Shown: positions 24,169 to 32,621 of the stretch, piece after piece
Layout: each line of letters opens with the position of its first letter
Numbering within the stretch: position 1 is the stretch's first letter
From: SIG607 sp045648445
GTDB taxonomy: Bacteria > Bacillota > Clostridia > Oscillospirales > Acutalibacteraceae
Direction: 5' to 3'
DNA: 64,000 nt
Assembly: GCA_045648445.1 (NCBI GenBank)
Contig: JAZRNY010000001.1
Location: forward strand, 84,741 to 148,740
Made by a program: the position numbers and the translations under genes
Notes under the pieces: model-generated
Databases searched by the model: none
Told to the model about the DNA's origin: nothing
The model's input: the letters and a program-made list of their open reading frames with translations, nothing else

Positions 24169-25713
24169 CTTTTTATTAGTTACTACACTATCTTCAAAAC
24201 AACTGAATTTTTCTTCAATATTTTTAGGTAAAGTCTTTTGCGTAAAGGCGCTTATAACAGGAACAAGCACAAGTCCGCCAACCATGGCAAACACTCCCGA
24301 ATAGAGTGAATTTGTAAAGACAAAATCTAAAATGGCAAGTTTTTTAACACTGATAATTCCAACGCCGATTAAAAGTTGTATTATTTCAAGACCGACACCG
24401 AAAACGAAACTTGACGCCACCGCCGCTTTAGTGGTTTTTTTCCAATACAATCCATATAAAAACGGCGCCAAAAACGCACCTGCCAATGCCCCCCACGAAA
24501 CGCCCATCATTTGCGGAATAAATACCGATGACGACCAAATGCTATCCTTTAAAATAGCAATAACTGCCGAAATCACAATAAAGAAAACTATAAATATTCG
24601 CATAATTAAAACGCTGTGTTTTTCGCTTATTTCTTTTTTGATCGAGGGTTTTACCACGTCAAGAGTCAATGTAGAAGAAGACGTTAAAACAAGCGAAGAA
24701 AGGGTTGACATTGACGCCGATAAAACAATAACGATAACAAGCGCCACTATTGCCGACGGTAAATCTTTTATCATAGTAGGAACAATGCTGTCAAAAAGCA
24801 CCTTTCCGTCTTTTATTACAGGTTGGTATAATCTTCCGAAACCGCCTAAAAAGTAACATCCGCCTGCAACGATAATTGCAAAAACTGTAGAAATTACCGT
24901 TCCTTTTTTAATAGAGTCTTCATTTTTAATAGAGTAAAATTTTCCCACCATTTGAGGAAGACCCCAGGTGCCAAGCGAAGTCAGCATTATAACGAAGAAA
25001 AGGAATATGGGATTAGGACCGAAAATAGAAGTGTACTGGGTTCCCGCCTTTATTCCAAGGCTTTCTGCCGCTTTGTTAAAGCCTCCGTTAGAACTCAGCA
25101 CCGAGCCTATTACCGCTATAATTCCAAAAAGCATTATAACGCCCTGAATAAAATCGTTAATGGCAGTAGCCATATATCCGCCGAAAATAACGTAAATTCC
25201 CGTCAAGACCGACATTACCGTTACAATTACCCAGTAATCGATATTAAAAACGTTATTAAAAAGTGAAGAAAGTCCGTTATAAAGCGATGCCGTATACGGA
25301 ATAAGAAAAATAAAAACTATGAACGAAGCGATTACTTTAAGTTTTTTACTGTCGTAACGTTTTTCAAAGAAATCGGGCATTGTCTTACTGCCAAGATGCT
25401 GGGTCATTACTCTTGTTCTTCTTCCGAGCACCGTCCATGCAATAAGCGAACCGATAAAAGCATTACCAAGTCCTATCCAGGTGGAAGCAAGACCGAAGTT
25501 CCAGCCAAACTGCCCTGCATAGCCTATAAAGATTACCGCAGAAAAATAGGAAGTACCGAAAGCAAAGGCGGTAAGCCACGGTCCGACGTTTCTGCCACCC
25601 AGTACAAAACCGTCAACGTTTGTTGAATTTTTACTGCAATAAAGCCCTACACCTATCATCAGACCAAAAAACAAAATTAACATAGGTACGGTAATTAAAG
25701 CGGTATTACTCAT
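24154..25713 (-). CDS. Sodium:solute symporter (SSS family)
   Basis: 519 residues with about 13 membrane segments. The family features are FVLGGRNVGPWLTAFAFGTS near residue 35, VIFIGYAGQFGWNFG, and FGGYMATAINDFIQG near residue 178, typical of PutP/acetate-type sodium symporters. It probably imports an organic acid or amino acid with Na+. It diverges from the acyl-CoA ligase-iorAB operon and both promoters carry the same operator sequence, so the substrate is likely the acid used by that operon (inference). AAGGAG precedes the start by 7-10 bases. Confidence 0.88.
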   Translation of the reverse strand: MSNTALITVPMLILFFGLMIGVGLYCSKNSTNVDGFVLGGRNVGPWLTAFAFGTSYFSAVIFIGYAGQFGWNFGLASTWIGLGNAFIGSLIAWTVLGRRTRVMTQHLGSKTMPDFFEKRYDSKKLKVIASFIVFIFLIPYTASLYNGLSSLFNNVFNIDYWVIVTVMSVLTGIYVIFGGYMATAINDFIQGVIMLFGIIAVIGSVLSSNGGFNKAAESLGIKAGTQYTSIFGPNPIFLFFVIMLTSLGTWGLPQMVGKFYSIKNEDSIKKGTVISTVFAIIVAGGCYFLGGFGRLYQPVIKDGKVLFDSIVPTMIKDLPSAIVALVIVIVLSASMSTLSSLVLTSSSTLTLDVVKPSIKKEISEKHSVLIMRIFIVFFIVISAVIAILKDSIWSSSVFIPQMMGVSWGALAGAFLAPFLYGLYWKKTTKAAVASSFVFGVGLEIIQLLIGVGIISVKKLAILDFVFTNSLYSGVFAMVGGLVLVPVISAFTQKTLPKNIEEKFSCFEDSVVTNKKTSLG

Positions 25714-25731
25714 TTCATTCTTCTCCTTTTG

Positions 25732-25751
25732 TGCTTTAAAGTTTTAAAGCG
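25732..25751. promoter_or_regulatory. Third, more degenerate operator copy
   Basis: TGCTTTAAAGTTTTAAAGCG, a near-palindrome related to the two main operators. It lies between the symporter -10 box and its start codon, where a bound repressor would block elongation. Confidence 0.55.
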
Positions 25752-25767
25752 ATAAATTTAGTGTTAT

Positions 25768-25797
25768 CACTTTAGCACTTTAAAGCGAAAATGTCAA
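25768..25797 (-). promoter_or_regulatory. Symporter promoter with embedded operator
   Basis: On the minus strand, TTGACA (25797-25792), 17 bases, TAAAGT (25774-25769). The 20-base operator CGCTTTAAAGTGCTAAAGTG (25787-25768) covers most of the spacer and the -10 box. The same layout occurs on the opposite strand for the ligase operon. Confidence 0.8.
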
Positions 25798-25867
25798 GTT
25801 AAATTTTAAAAATTTCCCCAAAAAGTTAAAAAAATCCCTTTTTTTACCCTTTGATTCTATTTTTTTG

Positions 25868-25897
25868 TTGACAAACACGCTTTAAAGTGTTAAAGTG
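25868..25897 (+). promoter_or_regulatory. Acyl-CoA ligase operon promoter with embedded operator
   Basis: TTGACA (25868-25873), 17 bases, TAAAGT (25891-25896). Operator CGCTTTAAAGTGTTAAAGTG at 25878-25897 differs from the symporter copy by one base. A repressor at this site would block RNA polymerase on both genes. Confidence 0.8.
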
Positions 25898-25927
25898 TTT
25901 ATATATCAAAAAATCGAGGTAAAATTA

Positions 25928-27562
25928 ATGACTATCGTTCATCTTCTTGAAAGAAATGCAAAAGAATTTGCAAACGACACGGCACTTGTGGAAATCAATC
26001 CCGACCAGCCCGAAACCAGAAAACTCACGTGGAATGAATACGAACTGGTTCAGCCCACCAATAAAAAGCACTACCGCAGAGAAATCAGTTGGGAAGTATT
26101 TAATGAAAAAGCGAACCGTCTTGCCAATATGCTTACCGCCAACGGAATAGGCAAAGGCAAAAAGGTTGCCATACTTTTAATGAACTGTATCGACTGGCTT
26201 CCTATTTACTTTGGTATATTAAAGGCAGGCGCACTTGCAGTTCCTCTAAACTTCCGTTATTCTTCAGACGAAATCGACTACTGTTTAGATTTAGCCGAAG
26301 CAGACGTGCTTATTTTCGGTAATGAATTCGTAGGACGTGTAGAAGCCGTTGCAGAAAAGATTTCAAAAAAATGCACCCTTATTTATTTAGGCGCTTCCTG
26401 TCCTGCTTTTGCAGACGACTATAACGACCTTATCAGTGAATTTTCCGGAAGTTTCCCCGAATGTACTTTAACCGAGGAAGACGATGCCGCAATCTATTTT
26501 TCTTCAGGCACTACCGGTTTTCCAAAGGCTATTTTACATAAACACAGAAGTCTTATTCACTCTTGCAGAGTAGAACAGGCGCATCACGGACAAACAAAGG
26601 ACGACTGTTTTTTGTGTATTCCTCCCCTTTATCATACGGGCGCTAAAATGCATTGGTTCGGCAGTCTTCTTGTAGGCGGTAAAGCCGTTATTCTTAAAGG
26701 TACTGCTTCAAAAAGCATTTTAGAAGCCGCAAGCAGTGAAAAATGCTCTATTGTATGGTTGCTCGTTCCGTGGGCTCAGGATATTTTGAACGCCATTGAA
26801 CGCGGTGAAATCGACCTTAAAGATTATGATTTATCCAACTGGAGACTTATGCATATAGGCGCTCAACCCGTTCCGCAAAGTCTTATTAAACGTTGGCTCG
26901 AAATATTCCCAAATCACCAGTATGATACCAACTACGGTCTTAGCGAATCTATTGGCCCCGGCGCAGTTCATCTCGGCGTTGAAAACGTACACAAGGTTGG
27001 CGCTATAGGTATTCCCGGTTACGGTTGGGAAATTAAAATTGTTGATCCCGAAGGTGAAACCGTTACTAAGGGTGACGTTGGCGAACTTTGCCTTAAAGGT
27101 CCCGGAGTTATGACCTGTTACTATCGTGACGAAAAAGCAACAAACGATTCTATTAAGGACGGTTGGCTTTATACAGGCGATATGGCAATGCAGGATGAAG
27201 ACGGATTTATTTATCTTGTTGACCGTAAAAAAGACGTTATTATTACGGGTGGCGAAAATCTTTACCCCGTACAAATCGAAAACTTTATGGCAGGTTTTGA
27301 AAAAATCAAAGACGTTGCCGTTATAGGTCTTCCCGATGCACGTCTGGGCGAAATTGCCACGGCAATTATTGAACTTAAAAAGGGTGTGACCTGTACCGAA
27401 GAAGAAATAAACGAATTTTGTATGGCGCTTCCCAGATACAAACGTCCGCGTAAAATCATTTTTGCCGACGTTCCACGTAATCCTACAGGCAAAATCGAAA
27501 AACCGAAACTCCGCAAAATTTACGGTGCGGAAGGTCTTGTTGATTCTCAGAACAAATCTTAA
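25928..27562 (+). CDS. Acyl-CoA synthetase (AMP-forming, class I ligase family)
   Basis: 544 residues. The ATP loop YFSSGTTGFPKA near residue 190, YGLSESIGPG near residue 330, YTGDMAMQDEDG and VDRKKDVIITGGENL near residue 430 are the ordered motifs of AMP-dependent acyl-CoA ligases, including the C-terminal region that holds the catalytic lysine (PTGKIEKPKL). It makes an acyl- or aryl-CoA from an acid, ATP and CoA. First gene of an operon with iorA and iorB, 15 bases before iorA. An arylacetate such as indole- or phenylacetate is the likely substrate by context. Start ATG 25928 behind GAGG. Confidence 0.88.
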   Translation: MTIVHLLERNAKEFANDTALVEINPDQPETRKLTWNEYELVQPTNKKHYRREISWEVFNEKANRLANMLTANGIGKGKKVAILLMNCIDWLPIYFGILKAGALAVPLNFRYSSDEIDYCLDLAEADVLIFGNEFVGRVEAVAEKISKKCTLIYLGASCPAFADDYNDLISEFSGSFPECTLTEEDDAAIYFSSGTTGFPKAILHKHRSLIHSCRVEQAHHGQTKDDCFLCIPPLYHTGAKMHWFGSLLVGGKAVILKGTASKSILEAASSEKCSIVWLLVPWAQDILNAIERGEIDLKDYDLSNWRLMHIGAQPVPQSLIKRWLEIFPNHQYDTNYGLSESIGPGAVHLGVENVHKVGAIGIPGYGWEIKIVDPEGETVTKGDVGELCLKGPGVMTCYYRDEKATNDSIKDGWLYTGDMAMQDEDGFIYLVDRKKDVIITGGENLYPVQIENFMAGFEKIKDVAVIGLPDARLGEIATAIIELKKGVTCTEEEINEFCMALPRYKRPRKIIFADVPRNPTGKIEKPKLRKIYGAEGLVDSQNKS

Positions 27563-27577
27563 AAAGAGGTAAAAAAT

Positions 27578-29302
27578 ATGAAAAAACTAATGATTGGTAA
27601 CGCCGCAGTTGCAGCAGGTTTGCACGACGGCGGACTTGGAGTAGTATCAAGTTATCCCGGTACTCCTTCCACCGAAATAACTGAATTTTTAGCAACTTAC
27701 GACGACATTAAAAGCGAATGGGCTCCTAATGAAAAGGTTGCCTGTGAAGTTGCATTTGGCGCAAGTCTTGCAGGATCCCGAAGCGCTTGCGCTATGAAGC
27801 ACGTTGGCTTAAACGTTGCCGCTGACCCCCTTTTCACCCTTTCTTACACAGGTGTAAACGGCGGTATGGTAATTTGCGTTGCCGACGACCCTGCTATGCA
27901 CTCTTCTCAGAACGAACAGGATTCCCGTCATTACGCTATTGCTTCAAAGGTTCCTATGCTTGAACCCAGTGATTCACAAGAGGCTTATGATTTTGCAAAA
28001 TCGGCATTCGAATTATCCGAAAAATTCGATACCCCCGTACTTCTTCGTATGTGCACCCGTATTGCCCATAGCCAGTCGGTAGTTAACGTAAGCGAGGCTA
28101 TACCTGCCGTACTTAAAGATTATGAAAAAAATCCGCAAAAGTTTATAATGATGCCCGGTAACGCCATTAAGCGTCACCCCGTTGTTGAGCAAAGAACCGC
28201 CGATTTGGCAGAATTTGCAAACGACTGCATTTATAATAAGGTTGAAATGAACAGCGAAGAAATTGGTATTATTACTTCAGGTTGTTCTTATTTATACGTT
28301 AAAGAGGTTTTGGGAGATACCGCAAGTATTCTTAAAATAGGTATGCCTAATCCTCTTCCCGAAAAACTTATTAAAGACTTTGCAAGTAAGGTTAAAAAAC
28401 TTTACGTTATTGAAGAACTTGACCCCGTTATTGAAAATCAGGTTAAGGCTATGGGCATTGACTGTGTCGGAAAAGAACTTTTCTCTATTTTGGGTGAATT
28501 TTCTCAAAGCACCATTGCAAAGGCATTCGGTAAAGGGGATAAATACTCGGTATCTGCCGACAGCGTTATTCCGCCACGCCCTCCTATGATGTGCGCAGGT
28601 TGTCCTCACAGAGGTATTTTCTATACCCTTTCCAAAAACAAAATTACCGTTATGGGTGATATCGGTTGCTATACTTTGGGCGCAGTTGCTCCTCTTAACG
28701 CTCTTGATTCAACCCTTTGTATGGGCGCTTCTATTTCGGGACTTCACGGCTTTAACGCCGCAAGAGGCGAAAATGCCGAAAAGAAGAGCGTAGCCGTTAT
28801 CGGTGACTCCACCTTTATGCATTCGGGTATGACAGGTCTTGTAAACGTTGCCTATAACGCAACCAATTCCACCGTTATTATTCTTGATAACTCCATTACC
28901 GGTATGACGGGCCATCAGCAAAATCCCACCACAGGATTTAATATTAAGGGCGACCCTGCCGCTAAGGTTGATTTAGAGGCACTTTGCAAGGCGCTCGGCA
29001 TAAACAGAGTAAGGGTTGTTGATCCCTATGACCTAAAGGCTTGTGAATTGGCTATTAAAGAAGAATTAGCCGCTAAAGAACCGTCGGTTATTATTTCAAG
29101 AAGACCCTGCGTTCTGCTCAAATCGGTTAAGCACGAAACACCTTTAAAGGTAGAAGCAGACAAATGTAAATCTTGCAAACGTTGTATGGGACTTGGCTGT
29201 CCTGCAATCAGTCTTAAAGACGGCAAGGCAAAAATCGACAACACTCTTTGCGTTGGTTGTGGCGTATGCAAACAACTTTGCGCATTTGACGCCATAGTTT
29301 AA
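27578..29302 (+). CDS. iorA: Indolepyruvate ferredoxin oxidoreductase, alpha subunit
   Basis: 574 residues. The N-terminal pyruvate-ferredoxin-oxidoreductase-type domain (SSYPGTPSTEITEF), the thiamine-diphosphate half (MGDIGCYTLGA, then GDSTFMHSGMTGLVNV) and a C-terminal two-cluster ferredoxin domain (CKSCKRCMGLGCP, CVGCGVCKQLC) occur in the standard order and length. With IorB it converts arylpyruvates to aryl-acetyl-CoA using ferredoxin, or runs the reverse reductive carboxylation. The upstream ligase and downstream paaK supply CoA esters, favouring the reverse direction (inference). GAGGT precedes the start. Confidence 0.95.
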   Translation: MKKLMIGNAAVAAGLHDGGLGVVSSYPGTPSTEITEFLATYDDIKSEWAPNEKVACEVAFGASLAGSRSACAMKHVGLNVAADPLFTLSYTGVNGGMVICVADDPAMHSSQNEQDSRHYAIASKVPMLEPSDSQEAYDFAKSAFELSEKFDTPVLLRMCTRIAHSQSVVNVSEAIPAVLKDYEKNPQKFIMMPGNAIKRHPVVEQRTADLAEFANDCIYNKVEMNSEEIGIITSGCSYLYVKEVLGDTASILKIGMPNPLPEKLIKDFASKVKKLYVIEELDPVIENQVKAMGIDCVGKELFSILGEFSQSTIAKAFGKGDKYSVSADSVIPPRPPMMCAGCPHRGIFYTLSKNKITVMGDIGCYTLGAVAPLNALDSTLCMGASISGLHGFNAARGENAEKKSVAVIGDSTFMHSGMTGLVNVAYNATNSTVIILDNSITGMTGHQQNPTTGFNIKGDPAAKVDLEALCKALGINRVRVVDPYDLKACELAIKEELAAKEPSVIISRRPCVLLKSVKHETPLKVEADKCKSCKRCMGLGCPAISLKDGKAKIDNTLCVGCGVCKQLCAFDAIV

Positions 29303-29316
29303 GGAGGGCTACGAAA

Positions 29317-29886
29317 ATGACTAAAAGTGTTATGATAGTTGGTGTAGGCGGACAAGGAAGTCTTCTTGCATCAAAACTTCTCGGCAGACTTCTTATGGAT
29401 GAAGGATTTGACGTAAAGGTTAGCGAAGTTCACGGTATGAGTCAGCGCGGCGGCAGCGTTGTAACCTACGTTCGTTTTGGCGAAACGGTTTATTCTCCCA
29501 TTATTGCCGAAGGTGAAGCAGATATTATTATTTCTTTCGAAAAATTGGAAGCTGCTCGTTATGCCAAATTCCTAAAGAAAGACGGCAAAATCGTTGTAAA
29601 CACTCAACAGATTGACCCTATGCCCGTTATTATCGGCGCCGCAGAGTACCCTAATGAAGTTTTAACCGAACTTACCGACAAAGGTGTAGCAGTTGAAGCC
29701 CTTGATGCCCTTTCACTAGCAGAACAAGCCGGTTCTAGCAAAGCAGTTAACATTGTTTTAATGGGCAAGGCGGCAAAATATTTCGATATTCCTTATGAAA
29801 ATTGGATAAAGGCTATCGAAAATACCGTTGCTCCTAAGTTCATTGAAATGAATAAAAAGGCCTTTGAACTCGGCTATAAAAATTAA
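29317..29886 (+). CDS. iorB: Indolepyruvate ferredoxin oxidoreductase, beta subunit
   Basis: 189 residues, the gamma-type subunit domain of 2-oxoacid:ferredoxin oxidoreductases: MIVGVGGQGSLLASKLLG near the start, VSEVHGMSQRGGSV near residue 35 and SFEKLEAAR. It pairs with IorA and begins 14 bases after it behind AAGGAGGG. Length is normal for IorB (about 190). No terminator follows; a new promoter and T-box leader begin 10 bases after the stop. Confidence 0.93.
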   Translation: MTKSVMIVGVGGQGSLLASKLLGRLLMDEGFDVKVSEVHGMSQRGGSVVTYVRFGETVYSPIIAEGEADIIISFEKLEAARYAKFLKKDGKIVVNTQQIDPMPVIIGAAEYPNEVLTELTDKGVAVEALDALSLAEQAGSSKAVNIVLMGKAAKYFDIPYENWIKAIENTVAPKFIEMNKKAFELGYKN

Positions 29887-29896
29887 CAAAAAAACA

Positions 29897-29925
29897 TTGA
29901 CAATTTTATATTGCCGTGTTAAAAT
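29897..29925 (+). promoter_or_regulatory. Promoter of the T-box/paaK transcript
   Basis: TTGACA (29897-29902), 17 bases, TAAAAT (29920-29925), directly after iorB. It gives paaK its own regulated transcript as well as possible read-through from the iorAB operon. Confidence 0.8.
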
Positions 29926-29930
29926 AAATC

Positions 29931-30230
29931 AACGTGTTAAAACACGCCACTAAATGCGATGAGCAGAAAGTAGTAAATTTGGGAATTTTCTCTAGAGAGT
30001 TGTCGGTTGGTGCAAGACAAAGAAAAACGTCCATTTTGAATTCATTCTGTTAGCAGTGCGCTGAACAAAAGCAATTTTAAGTAGGATGCAACGGGTGTTC
30101 CCGTAATAGAACTAAGGTATGCTAGTACCTGAAAAGGCCGTTATTGTGAGATAGCGGCGAACTGAGGTGGTACCACGGGATTTCGATTTTCTCGTCCTCT
30201 GTATTCTAATCGGAATGCAGAGGACTTTTT
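29931..30230 (+). promoter_or_regulatory. T-box leader, specifier read as UUC (phenylalanine)
   Basis: The leader has the T-box order: Stem I base AGCAGAA paired with TTCTGTT; an AGAGAG and GGTTGGTGCAAGA distal region; a specifier loop read as GAA-TTC-A with TTC at 30041-30043; the antiterminator core GAGGTGGTACCACGG (30164-30178); and a terminator, GTCCTCTG...CAGAGGAC plus a T-run (30194-30230). Uncharged tRNA-Phe would pair with UUC and with the UGGU of the core (discriminator A fits) and allow read-through into paaK. The codon choice rests on position relative to the GAA of the loop. Confidence 0.85.
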
Positions 30231-30287
30231 ATTTTCCTTTCGTTCCGAACTTTGTACCAAACAAAATAAACAGAAAGGATGACTGAC

Positions 30288-31595
30288 ATGGCACAAAATT
30301 ATTATCAAAAAGAAATCGAAACTATGCCCGTTGAAGAAATGAAAAAACTTCAAACGGAAAAACTCCTCAAACAGGTAAAGCACGTTTATGAAGACGTTCC
30401 CTATTACCGCGATTTAATGGACAAAAAGGGTGTTAAACCCGAAGACGTTAAAGGTATTGAAGATTTACACAAACTTCCCTTTTTATCTAAGGCTGATTTA
30501 AGAGATGCTTATCCTTACGGACTTTTAGGTTCTCCCTTAAAGGACTGCGTTCGTATTCACTCTACTTCAGGTACTACCGGTAAGCGAGTAGTTGCTTTCT
30601 ATACTCAACACGACGTTGATTTATGGGAAGACTGCTGCGCAAGAGCTATCGTTGCAGCAGGCGGTACAAACGAAGACGTTTGTCAGGTTGCCTACGGTTA
30701 CGGACTCTTTACGGGCGGTATGGGACTTCACGGCGGCTCTCATAAAGTAGGATGTCTTACGCTTCCTATGTCCTCAGGTAACACCGAAAGACAGATTCAG
30801 TTTATGAACGACCTTAATGCTACCATTATTTGCTGTACTCCTTCCTATGCGGCTTATATTGCAGAATCCTTAAAGGAATCGGGTATGACTCCTGACCAAA
30901 TTCCGCTGAAAGCAGGTATCTTCGGCGCAGAACCCTGGACCGAAGAAATGAGAAGAAACATTGAAAAGGATTTAGGCATTAAGGCTTACGATATTTACGG
31001 TCTTACCGAAACAAGCGGCCCCGGTGTTGCTTTTGAATGCTGTGAACAGACCGGTATGCACATCAACGAAGACCATTTCATTGCCGAAATTATCGACCCC
31101 GACACAGGCGAGGTTCTCCCCGAAGGCGAAAAGGGTGAACTTGTATTCACTGCTCTTGATAAAGAGGCATTCCCTCTTCTTCGTTACAGAACACGCGATA
31201 TATGCGTACTTTCACGCAAAAAATGTTCCTGCGGAAGAACACTTATTAAAATGGCTAAGCCTATGGGCAGAACCGACGATATGCTTATTATAAGAGGCGT
31301 AAACGTATTCCCAAGTCAGATAGAAACGGTTTTACTCAGCGAAGGATATCAACCCAACTATCAGATTATCGTTGACAGAGTTAAAAACAACGATACCTTC
31401 GACGTAAACGTTGAAATGAATTCCGATCAGTTCACCGACACCGTAAGCGGTATAACAAGTCTTGAAAAGAAACTCGCAAACGCTATGAAACTTATGCTTG
31501 GCATCAATCCTGCCGTACATCTGGTGCCTCCCAAGAGTATTGCCCGTAGCGAAGGCAAAGCCGTACGAGTTATTGATAAGAGAAACTTACATTAA
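30288..31595 (+). CDS. paaK: Phenylacetate-CoA ligase
   Basis: 435 residues. STSGTTGKRVVAFYT near residue 92 is the ATP loop and YGLTETSGPG near residue 235 the adenylate motif. GRTDDMLIIRGVNVFPSQIE near residue 325 is diagnostic of PaaK-type ligases. It activates phenylacetate or another arylacetate to its CoA ester with ATP. The Phe-type T-box upstream implies induction on phenylalanine starvation, so the CoA ester probably feeds amino acid synthesis through IorAB. ATG 30288 was chosen over 30279 because AAAGG abuts the earlier one. Confidence 0.93.
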   Translation: MAQNYYQKEIETMPVEEMKKLQTEKLLKQVKHVYEDVPYYRDLMDKKGVKPEDVKGIEDLHKLPFLSKADLRDAYPYGLLGSPLKDCVRIHSTSGTTGKRVVAFYTQHDVDLWEDCCARAIVAAGGTNEDVCQVAYGYGLFTGGMGLHGGSHKVGCLTLPMSSGNTERQIQFMNDLNATIICCTPSYAAYIAESLKESGMTPDQIPLKAGIFGAEPWTEEMRRNIEKDLGIKAYDIYGLTETSGPGVAFECCEQTGMHINEDHFIAEIIDPDTGEVLPEGEKGELVFTALDKEAFPLLRYRTRDICVLSRKKCSCGRTLIKMAKPMGRTDDMLIIRGVNVFPSQIETVLLSEGYQPNYQIIVDRVKNNDTFDVNVEMNSDQFTDTVSGITSLEKKLANAMKLMLGINPAVHLVPPKSIARSEGKAVRVIDKRNLH

Positions 31596-31608
31596 AGGAG
31601 AATAGATT

Positions 31609-32040
31609 ATGTCACTTAAACAACTTACTGTTTTCGTTCAGAACAAACAGGGTTCTTTGGTAGCCATTACCGATACCTTGGCAAAACATAACGTAAATAT
31701 CCGCGCTCTGTCCATTGCAGATACCGAAGATTTCGGAATTCTCCGTCTTATTGTAAACGATACGCAAACCGCTCTTGATACCCTTCAGGGCGAAGGCTAT
31801 CTCATTAAAACCACCGACGTTGTGGGTGTTAAAATAGGAGATGCGCCCGGTAAACTTTCAGAGGCTTTAAAGGTACTTGATGAAAACCATATTAATATGG
31901 AATATCTTTACGCCTTTATGACAAGAACCGAAAAACACGCTTACGTGGTACTCCGCGTTGCCGACAACGAAAAGGCAGAAAAAGCACTGGAAGAAAAAGG
32001 TTTCCACATTATAACCGATAAAGACGTAGATAAACTGTAA
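31609..32040 (+). CDS. Tandem ACT-domain protein
   Basis: 143 residues made of two ACT domains: QLTVFVQNKQGSLVAITDTL in the first and a second from about residue 72 (GDAPGKLSEALKVLDEN). ACT domains bind amino acids as regulatory ligands. Stand-alone tandem ACT proteins often accompany paaK in anaerobes, and this one probably senses an aromatic amino acid. It starts 13 bases after paaK behind AAAGGAGAA and shares the T-box-controlled transcript. It has no catalytic domain. Confidence 0.88.
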   Translation: MSLKQLTVFVQNKQGSLVAITDTLAKHNVNIRALSIADTEDFGILRLIVNDTQTALDTLQGEGYLIKTTDVVGVKIGDAPGKLSEALKVLDENHINMEYLYAFMTRTEKHAYVVLRVADNEKAEKALEEKGFHIITDKDVDKL

Positions 32041-32078
32041 AAAAAATCCCACTTCCATAAAGGAAGTGCGATTTTTTA
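32041..32078 (+). terminator. Terminator after the paaK/ACT unit
   Basis: AAAATCC-CACTTCC / GGAAGTG-CGATTTTTT with a 5-base loop and a T-run. Confidence 0.85.
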
Positions 32079-32136
32079 GGATCTAGGTTCTAGGGGATTA
32101 TGCCACAAATTTTGATAAAAATATATAAGAAATTAG

Positions 32137-32163
32137 TAGGGGACGATGCCCACATCGTCCCGT
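32137..32163. repeat. Short intergenic palindromic hairpin (GTAGGGG...CCCG type)
   Basis: GGGACGATG-CCCA-CATCGTCCC, framed by GTAGG and CG. It abuts the stop of the XRE gene and could help end its transcript, but it lacks a T-run on that strand. It looks like one copy of a dispersed REP-like hairpin; no second copy was seen in this window. Confidence 0.55.
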
Positions 32164-32164
32164 T

Positions 32165-32476
32165 TTATCTGTCATTTAGTCGTTTAGCAGTACTAATAAG
32201 CACTTCTAAATCTTTTTCTGACATATTCTTAGTTAATTCATATAATTTACTGACAAGTTGTGGCTCTTTTATATCTTCGTCAAAAAATTCTTTCGGTGTC
32301 ACTCCGAGATATTCACATATATAAAGAAATTCACCTAAAGACGGAACAGACCTGCCCGATGAAATACTTTGAATATAACTTTTGCTATGTCCTAAATCTG
32401 TACTCATTCTATATTCAGATACATTCTTTTTTATTCTTAAAACCGAAATTCTGTCTCTTATAAACTGTAAATCCAT
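32165..32476 (-). CDS. XRE-family transcriptional regulator
   Basis: 103 residues. A helix-turn-helix domain fills residues 5-60 (RISVLRIKKNVSEYRMS, then LGHSKSYIQSISSGRSVPSL and GVTPKEFF), followed by a short helical tail. It is the DNA-binding type used in many Firmicute and phage regulators. The start is at 32476, 6 bases after GAGGTG. It diverges from a SLOG-domain gene, and the space between carries four TACCG half-sites, which it may bind to repress both. Confidence 0.85.
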   Translation of the reverse strand: MDLQFIRDRISVLRIKKNVSEYRMSTDLGHSKSYIQSISSGRSVPSLGEFLYICEYLGVTPKEFFDEDIKEPQLVSKLYELTKNMSEKDLEVLISTAKRLNDR

Positions 32477-32515
32477 TGTAAACACCTCACATTTGTTATT
32501 GTATAATAATTAAAG

Positions 32516-32577
32516 CGGTAATATTCACGATAAAACTACCGATTACACTTGATAGTTACCGATATTAGCGGTATAAT
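32516..32577. promoter_or_regulatory. Divergent control region with four TACCG half-sites and a promoter
   Basis: CGGTA at 32516-32520, TACCG at 32537-32541 and 32557-32561, CGGTA at 32569-32573. A promoter for the SLOG gene reads TTGATA (32549-32554), 17 bases, TATAAT (32572-32577), so two half-sites fall within its spacer and -10 box. The XRE protein is the obvious candidate to bind here. Confidence 0.6.
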
Positions 32578-32621
32578 ATAACATAAATATCAAACTATAA
32601 TCAGTAATTTAGGTGAAAGTT

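Noticed and set aside
24332..24856. 174-residue frame opposite the symporter
   Set aside because: A shadow of membrane-segment codons; low complexity, no ribosome site.
26831..27274. 147-residue frame opposite the acyl-CoA ligase
   Set aside because: Antisense to strongly conserved ligase motifs.
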